The notes under the pieces were generated by a model, which was not told where the DNA came from, did no database searches, and worked only from the letters and a program-made list of their open reading frames with translations. DNA of 64,000 bases from assembly GCF_044762855.1 (NCBI RefSeq), contig NZ_JBIWFB010000006.1:186001-250000 (forward strand). The letters are read 5' to 3'. The stretch comes from Psychrobacillus sp044762855 (GTDB lineage Bacteria > Bacillota > Bacilli > Bacillales_A > Planococcaceae). A program made the position numbers and the translations under genes. Position 1 is the first letter of the stretch, and every line of letters begins with the position of its first letter. This document shows, one piece after another, positions 43,246 through 51,254 of the stretch.

Positions 43246-44304
43246 TTATCGGGCTCCTAACTTTTCAGATCTAAGTTGATCAACAATTGGCATTACTTTT
43301 TCAGAGAAGCGTTGCATTTCTTCCAGTTGCGGAGAAAATTGAAGAATAAGTAGATTCACGCCCACCTCTTCATACGCTAATATTGTTTTGGCGATTTGCT
43401 CTGGAGTTCCAATTAAGTTCGGGCGTAAACCGCGATTTGAAACAGAATAATCTTCTAAACTAACTTTGACATTTAGATGAGATTTACTAATGAAGTCTTG
43501 ATAGCCTGCATAACCTGCACTATTCTCTTGAACATTTTGAATGCGTGCTAGTTCCGCCTGCACCTCTTCCTCTGTATCACGGCAAACAATGTAGGCAGAC
43601 ATTCCGAATGTGTCAAATGCTTCTTTTCCAAGTTGTAAGCGGCGGTTTTTCATATCTTCAATCTTTTCTTGGGCCTCTTCAATCGTGCCACCATGCATAA
43701 CGTATGAATCACAGTTTTTAACTATTGCTTGTTTTCCTGCTTCACTTTCTCCTCCTGCATATAGGGGGATATGTTGGTTGCGAACTGGTTTAGGTGATAA
43801 GTACGTATTTTCATATTCGTAAAATTTCCCTTTGAATGAGTAAGGTGTTTGTGTCCATAAGCCTTTTAATACCTCAAGAAATTCCTCTGTACGTGCATAA
43901 CGCTCATCGTGGGCAGTGAAAACTCCACCGTATTGACGTGCTTCTTCTTCCCACCAAGCAGACACAACATTTAAAGAAACTCTACCTCCACTAATATGAT
44001 CGATATTAGCCGCTGTTTTTGCAAACAATGCTGGATTATAAAATCCTGGGCGAATGGCAGTTAATATTTCTAATTTCTTCGTAACTGCTGCAATTGCTGC
44101 TGTTGTCGACCATGCATCTAAGGTAGGGGCTTCCATTCCTTTAATATCATTTAAGTTTAACTCCGCAATAAGAGTCATATCAAAGCCTAAGTTTTCCGCA
44201 TTTTGCGCCACTTTTTTAACATAATCAAATGTAGCTGGCATATTTTCATCCTCTATATTCCGTAGCCAACCTCCGAAAACAGGCAACCAAAAACCATATT
44301 TCAT
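43246..44304 (-). CDS. LLM-class flavin-dependent oxidoreductase (SsuD/SfnG-like)
   Basis: 352 residues. Bacterial luciferase-like motifs: FGGWLRNIEDE near the start, GRVSLNVVSAWWEEEARQYG, and ERYARTEEFLEVLKGLW, followed by LSPKPVRNQHIPLYAGGES. This is the layout of the alkanesulfonate and dimethylsulfone monooxygenase subgroup, which use reduced FMN and oxygen. No flavin reductase or sulfonate transporter is nearby. The only operon partner is the ATP-grasp gene downstream. RBS: aagggggatt. Confidence 0.85.
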   Translation of the reverse strand: MKYGFWLPVFGGWLRNIEDENMPATFDYVKKVAQNAENLGFDMTLIAELNLNDIKGMEAPTLDAWSTTAAIAAVTKKLEILTAIRPGFYNPALFAKTAANIDHISGGRVSLNVVSAWWEEEARQYGGVFTAHDERYARTEEFLEVLKGLWTQTPYSFKGKFYEYENTYLSPKPVRNQHIPLYAGGESEAGKQAIVKNCDSYVMHGGTIEEAQEKIEDMKNRRLQLGKEAFDTFGMSAYIVCRDTEEEVQAELARIQNVQENSAGYAGYQDFISKSHLNVKVSLEDYSVSNRGLRPNLIGTPEQIAKTILAYEEVGVNLLILQFSPQLEEMQRFSEKVMPIVDQLRSEKLGAR

Positions 44305-44549
44305 TCATAAATCCCCCTTAAGTCATCTGTTTGAATTATTAGATTTTTAAATATAAACTAATCCTACCATATTACTCGAAATTCAACAATGTAACCCGTT
44401 AAAATAGAGCGATTTAGTTGGTATTGTAGGATGGGGCTATTAAGATATTTAAAGTGTTAAATATCTTAATAGTTTAGGGATAAACCTCTTCTAATGATTG
44501 TTCAATTATTAACAATTATCTAGAAAAAGATTGAAATTTTAAATTAAAT

Positions 44550-44570
44550 ATTATACATTATAACGTATTA
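44550..44570. promoter_or_regulatory. Second copy of the 21-bp AT-rich motif
   Basis: Matches 39397-39417 at 20 of 21 bases. It directly precedes the palindrome at 44575-44623 in front of the threonine-aldolase-like gene. Confidence 0.4.
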
Positions 44571-44574
44571 AAAG

Positions 44575-44623
44575 ACGTCCCTGTGCAAGAAACGATTCAG
44601 AATCGTTTCTTGCACAGGGACGT
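44575..44623. repeat. Long palindromic repeat, copy 1
   Basis: 23-bp perfect stem (ACGTCCCTGTGCAAGAAACG... and complement) with a CAG loop. Same family as copies at 45670-45716 and 54116-54159. It lies between the upstream motif and the ribosome binding site of the lyase gene, where transcription through it would be expected to form a strong leader hairpin. Confidence 0.85.
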
Positions 44624-44642
44624 AAAAGGCGGAGGAATTAAT

Positions 44643-45665
44643 ATGTATAGCTTCAAGAATGATTATGCAGAAGGAGCACACCCGAGAATTTTACAGGCTT
44701 TAATAGATTCGAATTATGTACAAGAAGACGGCTATGGAGATGATAGTTTTACTCAAAGAGCAATCGAGCTTTTGAAGGAGAAACTAGGAAGTCAGGATGT
44801 TGACATACACTTACTATCAGGTGGAACCCAAACAAATTTAACGGCAATTTCGGCTTTTCTTCGACCTCATGAAGCAGCAATCGCCGCTAGTTCTGGTCAT
44901 ATTTTTACACATGAAACAGGTGCAATTGAAGCTACTGGACATAAAGTCATATCGGTAGAAATGAAAGATGGAAAACTGAATCGCTCTCTTATAAAAGAAG
45001 TTCTAGACCTACATATAGATGAACATATGGTAAAACCAAAGTTGGTTTATCTTTCCAATTCAACAGAAATTGGCTCTATCTACTCTAAAAGTGAACTGAC
45101 AGATTTAAGAGACTTTTGTAAAGAGCGTAATCTTATATTATATATGGATGGGGCACGCCTGGGATCAGCGCTATGTTCTGAGGATAATGATTTAAAGCTA
45201 AGTGACATTTCTTCACTTGTGGATGCTTTCTATATTGGTGGGACAAAAAATGGTGCTCTTTTAGGTGAGGCGTTAGTCATTTGCCATAATTCTTTAAAAG
45301 AAGATTTTCGTTTTCATTTAAAGCAAAAAGGGGCACTTCTAGCAAAAGGAAGGCTTTTAGGTATTCAATTTTATGAATTATTCAGGGATGATTTATTTTT
45401 TGAATTGGCCCAGCATGCCAATAAAATGGCAACTATTCTTAGGGAAGAATGTAGCAATGCCCATTTTTCATTTTTGACCTATTCTCCATCCAATCAAATC
45501 TTTCCAATATTACCGAATGCACTTATTGCGGAGCTTCAAAAAAAATACGCATTTATTGTTTGGGAAAAGGTTGATTCTACCCATTCTGCAATTCGATTAG
45601 TAACATCTTGGGCAACAAAAGAAGAAGAGGTAAGAGCTTTTGTGGAGGATATGAAAAAAGTATAA
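44643..45665 (+). CDS. Threonine-aldolase-family PLP lyase
   Basis: 340 residues from ATG 44643 behind ggcggagga; an upstream in-frame ATG at 44583 lies inside the palindrome and is rejected. Motifs of fold-type I low-specificity threonine aldolases: SFKNDYAEGAHPRIL, LLSGGTQTNLTAI, HIFTHETGAIEATGH, YMDGARLGSAL, and the PLP lysine in YIGGTKNGALLGE. It probably cleaves L-threonine or allo-threonine to glycine and acetaldehyde. The gene is bracketed by two copies of a palindromic repeat, the downstream one acting as terminator. Confidence 0.87.
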   Translation: MYSFKNDYAEGAHPRILQALIDSNYVQEDGYGDDSFTQRAIELLKEKLGSQDVDIHLLSGGTQTNLTAISAFLRPHEAAIAASSGHIFTHETGAIEATGHKVISVEMKDGKLNRSLIKEVLDLHIDEHMVKPKLVYLSNSTEIGSIYSKSELTDLRDFCKERNLILYMDGARLGSALCSEDNDLKLSDISSLVDAFYIGGTKNGALLGEALVICHNSLKEDFRFHLKQKGALLAKGRLLGIQFYELFRDDLFFELAQHANKMATILREECSNAHFSFLTYSPSNQIFPILPNALIAELQKKYAFIVWEKVDSTHSAIRLVTSWATKEEEVRAFVEDMKKV

Positions 45666-45669
45666 TTTT

Positions 45670-45716
45670 TGTCCCTGTGTAAGAAACAATTCAAAATTGT
45701 TTCTTACACAGGGACA
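45670..45716 (+). repeat. Long palindromic repeat, copy 2, doubling as terminator
   Basis: 22-bp perfect stem (GTCCCTGTGTAAGAAACAAT... and complement) with a CAA loop, followed by five T. Five bases after the lyase stop, so it can end that transcript. Confidence 0.85.
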
Positions 45717-45721
45717 TTTTT

Positions 45722-46540
45722 TTAAATCTCTTCCAAAATTCCTTTTACTAATCCTACAAATTTAACCTTTACTTGACTAGCAACTTCAATTACTTCCTCA
45801 TGATTCAACGGTTGGTCTAGTATTCCGCATGCCATATTTGTTAAGCAAGAAATACCGAGTACTTTCATCCCGCCATGAGTAGCTACAATTGCTTCTGGCA
45901 CTGTAGACATTCCAACAGCGTCAGCTCCTAATGTACGAATCATACGGATTTCAGCAGGCGTTTCATAAGTAGGTCCGCTCCACCAAGCATATACACCTTG
46001 TTGTAATGGTATGTTTTGGTCGTTCGCTACTTTAGTGGCAACACTACGAAGTTGCTTACTATATACGTCTGATAAGTCAGGGAAGCGAGTTCCTAATTCG
46101 TCGTTGTTTGGTCCGATTAATGGATTAGCACCAGTTAAATTGATATGGTCCGTAATTAACATTAAATCTCCAGGGTTAAAGTTTGTATTTACTGCTCCAC
46201 ATGCATTTGTAATAATCACATTTTCAATACCTAGCGCTTTCATAACACGTACAGGGAAAGTTACTTCATCCATAGTAAATCCTTCATAATAGTGAAAACG
46301 GCCTTTCATCGCAGCAACAATCTTCCCGTTTAATTCCCCAATCACAAGTTCGTTCGCGTGTCCGATTGCTTCGGATTTCGCAAAGTGTGGAATCTCGCTA
46401 TAAGGAATTTTAACAGCATTTTGTATGTCATCTGCAAGACTTCCTAGCCCTGATCCTAAAATCAGTCCAATTACAGGGCGATGTTCTGTCTTGCTCATAA
46501 TAAAATCTCTAGTTTCTTTAATATCTTGAATGTTATGCAT
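45722..46540 (-). CDS. punA: Purine nucleoside phosphorylase (PunA/PupG type)
   Basis: 272 residues. Trimeric PNP motifs: LILGSGLGSLAD (phosphate binding), MKGRFHYYEG, VIITNACGAVN, and the base-binding SGPTYETPAEIRM with MSTVPEAIVA. It splits purine nucleosides into base and ribose-1-phosphate for salvage. The ATG follows gaggaggaatt. It is not joined to its usual deoxyribomutase (drm) neighbour here. Confidence 0.93.
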   Translation of the reverse strand: MHNIQDIKETRDFIMSKTEHRPVIGLILGSGLGSLADDIQNAVKIPYSEIPHFAKSEAIGHANELVIGELNGKIVAAMKGRFHYYEGFTMDEVTFPVRVMKALGIENVIITNACGAVNTNFNPGDLMLITDHINLTGANPLIGPNNDELGTRFPDLSDVYSKQLRSVATKVANDQNIPLQQGVYAWWSGPTYETPAEIRMIRTLGADAVGMSTVPEAIVATHGGMKVLGISCLTNMACGILDQPLNHEEVIEVASQVKVKFVGLVKGILEEI

Positions 46541-46802
46541 CCATAATTCCTCCTCGATACAGTTACGTTAAAAAACGATACAAATGTAGTATACACCGAA
46601 AGTATGTAATTGAAAAAAATTGTAGAAAGTAAGTTATAAAACTAAAAATTAGCACTTATAAGTAAAAAAAGATAATAGAAGAGAAATAATTAATGGAACC
46701 TTTATAAGAGTGAAATAATATTTACAAAAATCCAATACTTTGTTAATAGTTGGTAATTAAAATAGTAAAGAATTCTATTTGCTAGAGGAGGAAATTTGTT
46801 AG

Positions 46803-47882
46803 ATGAAAAAATACATTTATTTGGGTGTCACATTTTTATTTGCACTTTTTTTAGTTGCATGTGGAAATAGTGAAACTCCAGCAGAAACGCAAACAGAAAC
46901 ACAAACTGAGTCAAGTGATGCTTCTAATGAAGAAACAACCACTCTTGAAAAACTATCGATTGGATTTGTTCCATCAAGAGATCCAGAAGAAATTATTACA
47001 GCAACTGAACCATTGAAAAGTTTATTAACAGAAGAATTAGCGAAACTTGGTTATAAAGTAAATGAAGTAGACATCACTGTTGGTACTAACTATGAAGCAG
47101 TTGGAGAAGCACTTTCAGCTGGAACTACTGATATTGGACTTATCCCAGGTGGCACATATGTATTATATGATGACGGCGCGGAAGTAATCTTAACTTCTAC
47201 TCGTGCGGGTCTAAATAATGATTCAGATTCTGCGAAAGAATGGAATGACAATGAGCCAACAACACCAACCGATACACAAACTACTTCTTATCGTGCATTA
47301 ATAATTGCAGGACCTTCTGAAAAAGGAAAGGAAATTACTGCAAAAATTAATAATGGAGAAGAGTTAACGTTTGACGATGTAAACAGTGCAAACTGGAGTG
47401 TTATGTCCTCTTCATCACCAGCAGGCTATATTTATCCTGCATTGTGGTTACAAGAAAATTTCAATAAAACAATTACAGATTTAGCAAATGTTGTACAAGT
47501 CGATTCCTACGGAAGTGCATTTGCTCGTTTAGCAGCTGAACAGACGGACGTATTAGTAACATATGCGGATGCTCGTCGTGACAACGAAGAAAAGTGGACT
47601 TCAGAATTTAGTCGTACGGCTTCCATTTGGGAAGAAACAGATGTAATTGGTGTGACACCAGGAATCTATAACGACACAATTAGCGTAAGCAAAAACTCTG
47701 AAATTATGGACGATGCGCTAAAACAAGCTTTACAACAAGCTTTCATTAATATTTCCCAAACAGATGCAGGTAAAGAAGTTATTTCTATCTACAATCATGA
47801 AGGATACAAAGAAGCGGTAGATGCAGATTATGACAATGAACGTAAAGCACAAGAAATTGTACAGCAATTAGGAACAAATTAA
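46803..47882 (+). CDS. phnD: Phosphonate-type ABC transporter binding lipoprotein 2
   Basis: 359 residues. Lipoprotein signal with lipobox FLVAC, then a long acidic Thr/Gln/Glu linker (residues about 22-50). The mature part matches PhnD: SIGFVPSRDPEEI, GTTDIGLIPGGTYVL, and a SSSSPAGYIYPALWL ligand loop. Clearly paralogous in role to 771-1811 but different in the ligand-binding loop, so specificity probably differs. RBS: gaggaggaaa. A weak hairpin with a T tract separates it from the rest of the operon. Confidence 0.87.
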   Translation: MKKYIYLGVTFLFALFLVACGNSETPAETQTETQTESSDASNEETTTLEKLSIGFVPSRDPEEIITATEPLKSLLTEELAKLGYKVNEVDITVGTNYEAVGEALSAGTTDIGLIPGGTYVLYDDGAEVILTSTRAGLNNDSDSAKEWNDNEPTTPTDTQTTSYRALIIAGPSEKGKEITAKINNGEELTFDDVNSANWSVMSSSSPAGYIYPALWLQENFNKTITDLANVVQVDSYGSAFARLAAEQTDVLVTYADARRDNEEKWTSEFSRTASIWEETDVIGVTPGIYNDTISVSKNSEIMDDALKQALQQAFINISQTDAGKEVISIYNHEGYKEAVDADYDNERKAQEIVQQLGTN

Positions 47883-47910
47883 AATAGTAAACTGATTTCA
47901 AATGAAAGGA

Positions 47911-47941
47911 TGGGAGCATTTATATGATGTTCTCATTTTTT
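47911..47941 (+). terminator. Possible attenuator between phnD2 and phnC2
   Basis: An 8-bp stem with two G-U pairs (tgggagca / tgttctca) is followed by six T. Weak hairpin; likely to let part of transcription through, raising the binding protein above the other subunits. Confidence 0.5.
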
Positions 47942-47971
47942 CTCGTATTAAGATATTGATAGGAGATTATC

Positions 47972-48754
47972 ATGATTAAATTTATTAATGTAGAGAAAAA
48001 GTATCCAAATGGTTTATTAGCTTTAAATGATATAAATTTGACTATCGAAAAAGGGGAATATGTTGCTGTCATTGGATTGTCCGGTGCAGGGAAATCAACG
48101 TTCATTCGATGTATTAATCGTATGCATGATATTACGGATGGAACGCTTGTTGTAAATGATATAGAAGTAGCGAAATTAAGAGGCAGGGAAGTTCGCCAAT
48201 TTAGACGAAATATCGGCATGATCTTCCAATCGTTTAATCTTGTTACGCGTACAACAGTATTGAAAAATGTCCTAGTCTCCTTCGTACCTGATCTGTCTCT
48301 TTGGCGTAAAATCTCTGGTTTATTTACAAAACAACAAAAAATACAAGCTTTAACTGCACTTGATCAAGTAGGTATTTTGGATAAAGCATATACACGGGTA
48401 GACCAACTATCTGGTGGACAGCAGCAACGAGTGGCCCTTGCACGAACTTTAGCACAAAACCCCGATATTATTTTAGCGGATGAGCCAGTAGCTTCTTTAG
48501 ACTCTGTAACAGCTGGTCAAGTAATGGATGATTTTAAAAAAATTAATCAAGAAATGAATATTACAGTCATCATGAACATTCACCATGTCGACTTAGCATT
48601 ACAATATGCAGACCGGATTATCGGTATCAAAAAAGGCGAAGTAGTCTTTGATGGAAAGTCCTCTATGGTAGATCAAAGAGTGTTAGATCACATTTATGGA
48701 CGAGCACAATCGAGTGAAGTTATAAAAAAAGAGGAGCAGATGAGTCATGTTTGA
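47972..48754 (+). CDS. phnC: Phosphonate-type ABC transporter ATP-binding protein 2
   Basis: 260 residues. Walker A GLSGAGKS (35-42), signature LSGGQQQRVALA, Walker B LADEP, and the PhnC-typical IRCINRMHDITDG and NIGMIFQSFNLV segments. It overlaps the next gene by eight bases. RBS: ataggagatt. Confidence 0.9.
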   Translation: MIKFINVEKKYPNGLLALNDINLTIEKGEYVAVIGLSGAGKSTFIRCINRMHDITDGTLVVNDIEVAKLRGREVRQFRRNIGMIFQSFNLVTRTTVLKNVLVSFVPDLSLWRKISGLFTKQQKIQALTALDQVGILDKAYTRVDQLSGGQQQRVALARTLAQNPDIILADEPVASLDSVTAGQVMDDFKKINQEMNITVIMNIHHVDLALQYADRIIGIKKGEVVFDGKSSMVDQRVLDHIYGRAQSSEVIKKEEQMSHV

Positions 48755-49562
48755 CAAAATATTTGTTCCGAAAAAAATTACGTTACCTAACGGAAAAGTA
48801 GTATTGGAAAAAAGATCTTACACTCTTTTGATACTATTTATATTACTCATCGCTACAATATTTTCTATACATATCACGGGATTTAGTATGGAAGTAATAT
48901 TTAAGAGAATCCATGAGTTTTTCAAAATTTTAAATCAAATGATTCCACCGAACTGGGAATACACACCTAAGCTGTGGCAACCATTAATGGACACGATCAA
49001 GATGTCATTACTTGGTTCAGTGTTAGGAGCAATAGTAGCGTTGCCTGTTGCTATTCTAGCTTCTTCCAACATTATTAAAAGTTCGATAGTCGTTTCTATC
49101 GTTAAATTTTTACTTAGTCTTCTTCGTACTTTGCCAACTTTAGTATCAGCACTTATTGCCACATTTATATTTGGTTTAGGAACGATGGCAGGTACTGTGG
49201 CAATTTTTTTATTTACAATTGCGTATGTTGCAAAGCTGTTGTATGAGCAAATTGAAAATGCGAATATGGCTGCATATGAAGCGATGGAGTCCATTGGTTT
49301 GACTCGGATTCAAGCATTTCGATACGCAATATTTCCCCAAGTTTTGCCTAACTATTTATCCACTTCTTTATTCTGCTTTGAAGGAAATGTTCGTTACGCT
49401 TCGATTTTAGGATATGTAGGAGCTGGTGGAATTGGTCTTCTATTAAGTGAGGGACTCGGCTGGCGAAATTATGCAAATGTCGGCATCATTCTGCTCATGC
49501 TTGCCATTACAGTATTCATCATCGAAAACATAAGTGAACATTTCAGAAAGAAGTTAGTTTAA
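48747..49562 (+). CDS. phnE: Phosphonate-type ABC transporter permease, system 2
   Basis: 271 residues, about six membrane segments, EAA loop EAMESIGLTRIQAFR near residue 175, and the glycine-rich GAGGIGLLL segment near residue 226. The start lies inside the end of phnC2, behind gaggagcagatg. Confidence 0.88.
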   Translation: MFDKIFVPKKITLPNGKVVLEKRSYTLLILFILLIATIFSIHITGFSMEVIFKRIHEFFKILNQMIPPNWEYTPKLWQPLMDTIKMSLLGSVLGAIVALPVAILASSNIIKSSIVVSIVKFLLSLLRTLPTLVSALIATFIFGLGTMAGTVAIFLFTIAYVAKLLYEQIENANMAAYEAMESIGLTRIQAFRYAIFPQVLPNYLSTSLFCFEGNVRYASILGYVGAGGIGLLLSEGLGWRNYANVGIILLMLAITVFIIENISEHFRKKLV

Positions 49563-49574
49563 GGGGGAACTTGT

Positions 49575-50384
49575 ATGAATGCTATTGAAAAGCAATTACT
49601 GTTAGAAAAAAAGAGCTATCAATATATTACATGGATTTTCATTATTGTTTTTATATTATTTATTTGGTCGCTTTCGGCGATTCAACTGAATAATATGGAA
49701 GCAAGTGGCTTAACAATTGCAAAGAATATTATAGCCGGTATTTTACACCCGGATTTAGATTTACTCCTTAACTTTACAGAAAAAGGTGTCGCTTACTTAC
49801 TCATTGAAACAATGGCGATTGCCTTTTTAGGAACAATTATGGGCGCTATTTTAGCGATTCCTCTAGCTTTTCTATCTGCTTCTAATGTTGTGCCAAAGCC
49901 GATTGCCTTTGTGACGAAGATATTATTGATTGGCATACGTACAATTCCAGCTATTATTTATGGATTAATGTTTATTCGTGTAACAGGTCTAGGTCCATTT
50001 GCAGGAGTTTTAACGATGTCATTAACATCTATTGGGATGTTATCGAAACTATACGCAGATGTTATTGAAGATTTAGATACTAGCATTCTAGAGTCGATGA
50101 CATCTATTGGTTGTACAATGTTTGAAAAGATTCGATATGGCATTATCCCACAATTATTTGCCATGTTTTTATCCATTGTTATTTATCGTTTTGATATGAA
50201 TTTACGCGATGCATCCGTATTAGGATTGGTTGGTGCTGGAGGAATCGGTGCACCGCTCATTTTTGCGATGAACTCGTATCGTTGGGAGGAAGTTGGAGCT
50301 ATTTTAATAGGGCTAGTACTTCTGATATTAATCGTTGAATTTATATCCAATAAAATTAGAAATAAATTAGTTAGAGGATACTAG
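49575..50384 (+). CDS. phnE: Phosphonate-type ABC transporter permease, system 2, second
   Basis: 269 residues. EAA loop ESMTSIGCTMFEKIR near residue 175 and GAGGIGAPLIF near residue 225. It follows the other permease by 12 bp behind aaggggga. Last gene of the second transporter operon; no clear terminator follows before the preQ1 riboswitch. Confidence 0.88.
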   Translation: MNAIEKQLLLEKKSYQYITWIFIIVFILFIWSLSAIQLNNMEASGLTIAKNIIAGILHPDLDLLLNFTEKGVAYLLIETMAIAFLGTIMGAILAIPLAFLSASNVVPKPIAFVTKILLIGIRTIPAIIYGLMFIRVTGLGPFAGVLTMSLTSIGMLSKLYADVIEDLDTSILESMTSIGCTMFEKIRYGIIPQLFAMFLSIVIYRFDMNLRDASVLGLVGAGGIGAPLIFAMNSYRWEEVGAILIGLVLLILIVEFISNKIRNKLVRGY

Positions 50385-50482
50385 GTTAGAGGAAGGTCAT
50401 TACAAAATGATTTAAAAATAAAAGTCTATTTGACCTTTTAGAAAGTATTCTATATCATAAATAAGTACCCGAACTTGATCGG

Positions 50483-50518
50483 GAGAGGTTCATAGCTGAT
50501 ACCCTCTATAAAAAACTA
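50483..50518 (+). ncRNA. preQ1-I riboswitch aptamer in front of queF
   Basis: P1 stem AGAGG (50484-50488) with CCTCT (50503-50507), the conserved TTC and AGC loop, and the A-rich tail ATAAAAAACTA, the core pattern of the class I preQ1 aptamer. A terminator hairpin follows at 50536-50566. The regulated gene, queF, makes preQ1, so this is feedback control. Confidence 0.9.
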
Positions 50519-50535
50519 TGGATACATGACGTTTC

Positions 50536-50566
50536 GCCATGTCCATATTTGGGCATGGCTTTTTTG
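50536..50566 (+). terminator. Riboswitch-controlled terminator
   Basis: Stem gccatgtcc / gggcatggc (one G-U pair) followed by a T run of seven. An overlapping alternative pairing ACATG (50524) with CATGT (50538) could form the antiterminator. Confidence 0.8.
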
Positions 50567-50641
50567 TTTTTATCCTATATGTTTGCGATAGACTGGTTAA
50601 AGGTACCTCTTTAGAAGTTATTATATTAGGAGGTTTTTATT

Positions 50642-51142
50642 ATGTCTGGCAGAAGCCAAGAAGAAGGTTTGAAGGATTTGACATTGTTAGGGAATCAGGG
50701 GACTCAGTACTCGTTTGAGTATGCACCGGAAGTATTGGAATCAGTGGATAGTCTCCATTCTAATCGGGATTATTTCGTGAAGTTTAATTGTCCAGAGTTT
50801 ACTAGTTTATGTCCAATAACACAACAGCCTGACTTTGCGACTATGTACATCTCGTACATACCGGATAAAAAGATTGTAGAAAGTAAATCACTAAAATTGT
50901 ATTTATTTAGTTTTAGAAATCATGGTGATTTCCATGAAGATTGCGTCAACATCATCATGAACGATCTAATTAAATTATTGGATCCAAGGTATATTGAGGT
51001 TTGGGGAAAATTCACACCACGTGGGGGAATTTCCATTGATCCTTGGTGTAACTATGGTAGACCAGGTACTAAATATGAAGAGATGGCAAATTATCGTTTG
51101 ATGAACCATGATCTTTATCCAGAAAAAATTGATAATCGATAA
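50642..51142 (+). CDS. queF: NADPH-dependent preQ0 reductase (7-cyano-7-deazaguanine reductase)
   Basis: 166 residues, the short monomer size of Bacillus QueF. Catalytic motif in VKFNCPEFTSLCPITQQPDFATM (Cys near residue 56), and the family-specific ESKSLKLYLFSFRNHGDFHEDC stretch. It reduces preQ0 to preQ1 in queuosine synthesis. RBS: taggaggttt. It is separated from queC by its own riboswitch and terminator rather than being the last gene of one que operon. Confidence 0.95.
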   Translation: MSGRSQEEGLKDLTLLGNQGTQYSFEYAPEVLESVDSLHSNRDYFVKFNCPEFTSLCPITQQPDFATMYISYIPDKKIVESKSLKLYLFSFRNHGDFHEDCVNIIMNDLIKLLDPRYIEVWGKFTPRGGISIDPWCNYGRPGTKYEEMANYRLMNHDLYPEKIDNR

Positions 51143-51163
51143 ATTGAATAGTCCGCATGAAGG

Positions 51164-51200
51164 AAGAGGTTTTTAGCTACCCTCTTAAAAAAACTAAAAA
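51164..51200 (+). ncRNA. Second preQ1-I riboswitch aptamer, in front of queC
   Basis: P1 stem AGAGG (51165-51169) with CCTCT (51181-51185), loop TTTTTAGCTA, and tail TTAAAAAAACTAAAA. It begins 22 bases after the queF stop. A strong terminator follows directly. Confidence 0.88.
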
Positions 51201-51205
51201 GAAGA

Positions 51206-51234
51206 CGGCATTCTTTTTAGAATGCCGTTTTTTT
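51206..51234 (+). terminator. Terminator of the second preQ1 riboswitch
   Basis: Perfect 9-bp stem cggcattct / agaatgccg with a TTTT loop and seven T. The queC ribosome binding site aaggag starts at 51241. Confidence 0.92.
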
Positions 51235-51254
51235 GTTATAAAGGAGTTTTACGG

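Noticed and set aside
44583..44642. N-terminal extension of the threonine-aldolase-like gene to an upstream ATG
   Set aside because: The extra 20 codons are encoded by the palindromic repeat; a strong ribosome binding site precedes ATG 44643.
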